A stretch of 7,999 nt of DNA from Beijerinckiaceae bacterium. Its GTDB lineage: Bacteria > Pseudomonadota > Alphaproteobacteria > Rhizobiales > Beijerinckiaceae. The stretch covers positions 1-7,999 of the forward strand of contig JAKONB010000050.1 of NCBI GenBank assembly GCA_022702195.1, in the 5' to 3' direction. The position numbers and the translations under genes were made by a program. Every line of letters begins with the position of its first letter. Position 1 is the first letter of the stretch. Shown one piece after another: positions 6,689-7,999 of the stretch. Under the pieces are notes generated by a model. It was not told the DNA's origin, did not search any database, and was given only the letters and a program-made list of their open reading frames with translations.

Positions 6689-6776
6689 GGCAACATATTT
6701 CGTGACTGTTTTCAACGACTTAGGGACGTTTCGGCAACCGATCCGGGACAAATTGGCAATCGGTTTCCGGCCCGGA
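6689..6776 (-). repeat. Four TTGCC-like motifs phased at 22 bp upstream of the receptor
   Basis: On the minus strand the six-base motifs are ATTGCC (6760-6755), GTTGCC (6738-6733), GTTGAA (6716-6711) and GTTGCC (6694-6689). Their spacings are exactly 22, 22 and 22 bases, about two turns of DNA. TTG is kept in all four, TTGCC in three, and an A is also kept 7 bases upstream of the TTG. Copies at 6733 and 6755 match in 8 of 10 positions. Same-face phasing is typical of co-operative regulator binding, but the units are short and chance is not excluded. Confidence 0.4.
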
Positions 6777-6779
6777 CGG

Positions 6780-7400
6780 TCAAAGTCTCGCCTGGATTCG
6801 GCGCGCGATCTCGCCGAGGCGCTGCTCGAGCAGGGTCGGAACCTCGCAGACATAGGTCAGGGATTGGCTGCGCTCCTGGAAGATGCGCCGGTCCCAGGTG
6901 AACTTGGTGTCGAGTTCGGAGGCGTCCTTCGGGATGTCGCGGGCATCCTGGGCGCTCGGCCCGTCCTTGGTGGCGCTGATCTTGTCGGCCTCGTCGCGGA
7001 TCCGCTCGGCCAGCTTGCGCTGACCCTGGGCGTAGCGGCCGATACCGGCGATGACCTTGTTGCGCTCGCCGTTGAGGATCTCGAAGACACCCGCATAGAC
7101 GCGGGTCAGGCGCTTGTCCTTTTCCGGACCCGCCTTGGCGGCGAAGTCGTCGAGGAGCGGATCGACCTCGGTCAGGGCCGTGCGGCGCGAGGCGACCTTC
7201 TGCGCCAGCGCGGCCGCCTCGAAATCGTCGCCCCAGGACCCGGCCTCGGCGATGTCGGGGCCGGTCCAGACCGAGCCGGGGCTCAGGGTCGAGACCTTGC
7301 GCTGGACGCAGGGCCAGTCGGGATCGCCCTTGGGCTGGGCCAGGGCCGGAGCGGCGAGAAGCGAGAGGGCGGCGAGCGAGAGCGTGACGGAACGGATCAT
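6780..7400 (-). CDS. lutG: Periplasmic two-cysteine protein, LutG-like
   Basis: This 206-residue protein starts at ATG 7400 and ends at TGA 6780-6782. GGAG (7411-7408) lies 7 bases before the start. The start overlaps the stop of the upstream permease as ATGA, so the two are translationally coupled. Residues 1-21 are a signal peptide (MIRSVTLSLAALSLLAAPALA|Q type), making it periplasmic. The mature protein starts with a DPDWPCVQRKVSTLSPGSVW block (27-46), which looks like its most family-specific part. It is then mostly alpha-helical, with charged helices about 60-90, 93-145 and 170-206. C31 and C185 are the only cysteines and could form a disulfide linking the two ends. No enzyme motif is seen. 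The symbol is given for its place between a lutF-like permease and a lutH-like receptor; the biochemical role of this protein is not established, as far as I know. It may be an accessory of the ABC system. Confidence 0.85.
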   Translation of the reverse strand: MIRSVTLSLAALSLLAAPALAQPKGDPDWPCVQRKVSTLSPGSVWTGPDIAEAGSWGDDFEAAALAQKVASRRTALTEVDPLLDDFAAKAGPEKDKRLTRVYAGVFEILNGERNKVIAGIGRYAQGQRKLAERIRDEADKISATKDGPSAQDARDIPKDASELDTKFTWDRRIFQERSQSLTYVCEVPTLLEQRLGEIARRIQARL

Positions 7401-7999
7401 GTGGGGTCTCCGGCCGGACCGCCGCGCCGGGCCATGATGCCGCGGCCGGGATCGTAGGCGATGACGGCGAGGATGAAGAAGGCGAGCGTGGTGCCGACCA
7501 CGACGGCGCAGGACAGCGGGTCGAACTGCCCGTAGAGGGCGAAGCGCACGAGCTGGACCGCGTGGGTGAAGGGGTTGGCCTGGCAGATGAGGTAGAGCGT
7601 CTCCGAGGATTCGCGGATGCGCCAGAGCGGGTAGAGCGCCGACGAGGCGAAGAACATCGGGAAGATCACGAAGTTCATCACGCTGGCGAAATTCTCGAGC
7701 TGCTTGACCATTGAGGACAGAAGCAGCCCGATGGCGCCGAGCATCAGGCCGGAGGCGATGAAGGCCGGCAGGGCCGCGAGGTAGCCGATGGCCGGGATGT
7801 CGAGGTCCCAGAACCAGGCGATGGCCAGGAACGCGTAGGCCTGCACCACCGACACGGTGACGCCGGCGATCAGCTTGGCGAGCAGCAGCAGCCAACGCGG
7901 ATAGGGGCTGGTGAGCAGCACCTTCATCGAGCCGACCTCGCGGTCGTAGACCATCGAGAGCGAGGATTGCATGCCGTTGAACAGCTGGATCATCACCGC
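7397..7999 (-). CDS. lutF: ABC-2 type permease, LutF/PedC-like, 5' end beyond the window
   Basis: The frame is open to the window edge (7999) and ends at TGA 7399-7397, giving 200 residues. About 50-80 N-terminal residues should lie outside; the Met codons at 7996 and 7993 are probably internal. It carries the ABC-2 coupling segment VYDREVGSMKVLLTSPYPRW, then about five hydrophobic segments: LLLLAKLIAGVTVSVV and what follows, IGYLAALPAFIASGLMLGAI, VMNFVIFPMFFASSALYPLW, a weaker one around NPFTHAVQLVRFALYG, and AVVVGTTLAFFILAVIAYDP. NPFTHAVQLVR and the end GRGIMARR resemble the NodJ-like permeases found in PQQ-dependent alcohol oxidation clusters (PedC) and in lut clusters. It would form the membrane channel of an exporter-type ABC system with an ATPase encoded upstream. 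It overlaps the next gene by four bases. Cargo is unknown; lanthanide or ligand transport is inferred from synteny. Confidence 0.88.
   Translation of the reverse strand, partial: AVMIQLFNGMQSSLSMVYDREVGSMKVLLTSPYPRWLLLLAKLIAGVTVSVVQAYAFLAIAWFWDLDIPAIGYLAALPAFIASGLMLGAIGLLLSSMVKQLENFASVMNFVIFPMFFASSALYPLWRIRESSETLYLICQANPFTHAVQLVRFALYGQFDPLSCAVVVGTTLAFFILAVIAYDPGRGIMARRGGPAGDPT

Larger units (their letters stand above)
6537..6779 (-). promoter_or_regulatory. Leader and probable promoter region of the receptor gene
   Basis: This 243-base gap between the lutG-like stop and the receptor start is by far the longest inside the minus-strand cluster and is locally AT-richer (6690-6720). That suggests the receptor has its own promoter and control. 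Visible elements are four phased CAA/TTG motifs (6689-6776), an inverted repeat ACCGAT/ATCGGT (6737-6742 and 6759-6764), a hairpin GCCCT/AGGGC (6581-6577 with 6570-6566) and the ribosome binding site. A TTGAAA (6715-6710) resembles a -35 box, but no -10 box lies at the right distance, so I do not call a promoter position. No terminator with a T-run follows the lutG-like gene. Confidence 0.5.

Noticed and set aside
6687..6715. Promoter with TTGAAA (6715-6710) as -35 box
   Set aside because: The AT-rich TATGTT that might be a -10 box is only 12 bases away, and the position at 17 bases reads TGCCGT.
6564..7457. A 297-codon plus-strand open frame over the receptor leader and the lutG-like gene
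   Set aside because: It is antisense to the lutG-like gene, with a repetitive Gly/Leu/Asp-rich product and no ribosome binding site.
3401..7895. Longer N-terminal extensions of the two small exported proteins (to 4123 and 7895)
   Set aside because: The 4123 extension overlaps the receptor gene end and its terminator. The 7895 extension runs out of frame through the permease gene. Signal peptides and ribosome binding sites support 3829 and 7400.

Overview
The window looks like a high-GC alphaproteobacterium, most likely a Methylobacterium or Methylorubrum relative. This rests on base composition, on codon use, and above all on the gene order of the minus-strand operon: an ABC-2 permease, a small exported protein and a TonB-dependent receptor. 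That order matches the lanthanide utilisation and transport (lut) cluster described in Methylorubrum extorquens. The species cannot be fixed from the sequence alone.

The left part (1-3388, plus strand) is surface-polysaccharide and signalling territory. It holds the C-terminal end of a family-4-type glycosyltransferase (1-333) and a complete undecaprenyl-phosphate sugar phosphotransferase that starts lipid-linked exopolysaccharide repeat units (434-1957). A terminator-like hairpin (1970-1994) follows, then a leucine-rich-repeat protein fused to a compact protein kinase-like domain (2048-3388).

The right part (3470-7999, minus strand) is read towards the left part, so the two halves converge at about 3389-3469. 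In transcription order it holds the end of an ABC exporter-type permease (lutF-like, cut by the window edge), a periplasmic two-cysteine protein (lutG-like) joined to it by an ATGA overlap, a 243-base leader, a TonB-dependent outer-membrane receptor (lutH-like) ending in a strong rho-independent terminator, and a small exported protein with its own ribosome binding site.

In the lut model the receptor brings a chelated lanthanide across the outer membrane, and the ABC and periplasmic components handle it or its ligand for PQQ alcohol dehydrogenases. Lanthanide specificity here is inferred from synteny and not shown by sequence. The most interesting points are the lanmodulin position being taken by an unrelated small secreted protein, an acidic cysteine-bracketed loop in the receptor, 22-bp-phased motifs and possible alternative RNA pairing upstream of the receptor, and the LRR-kinase fusion. 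No tRNA, rRNA, CRISPR array, insertion sequence or phage gene was seen.
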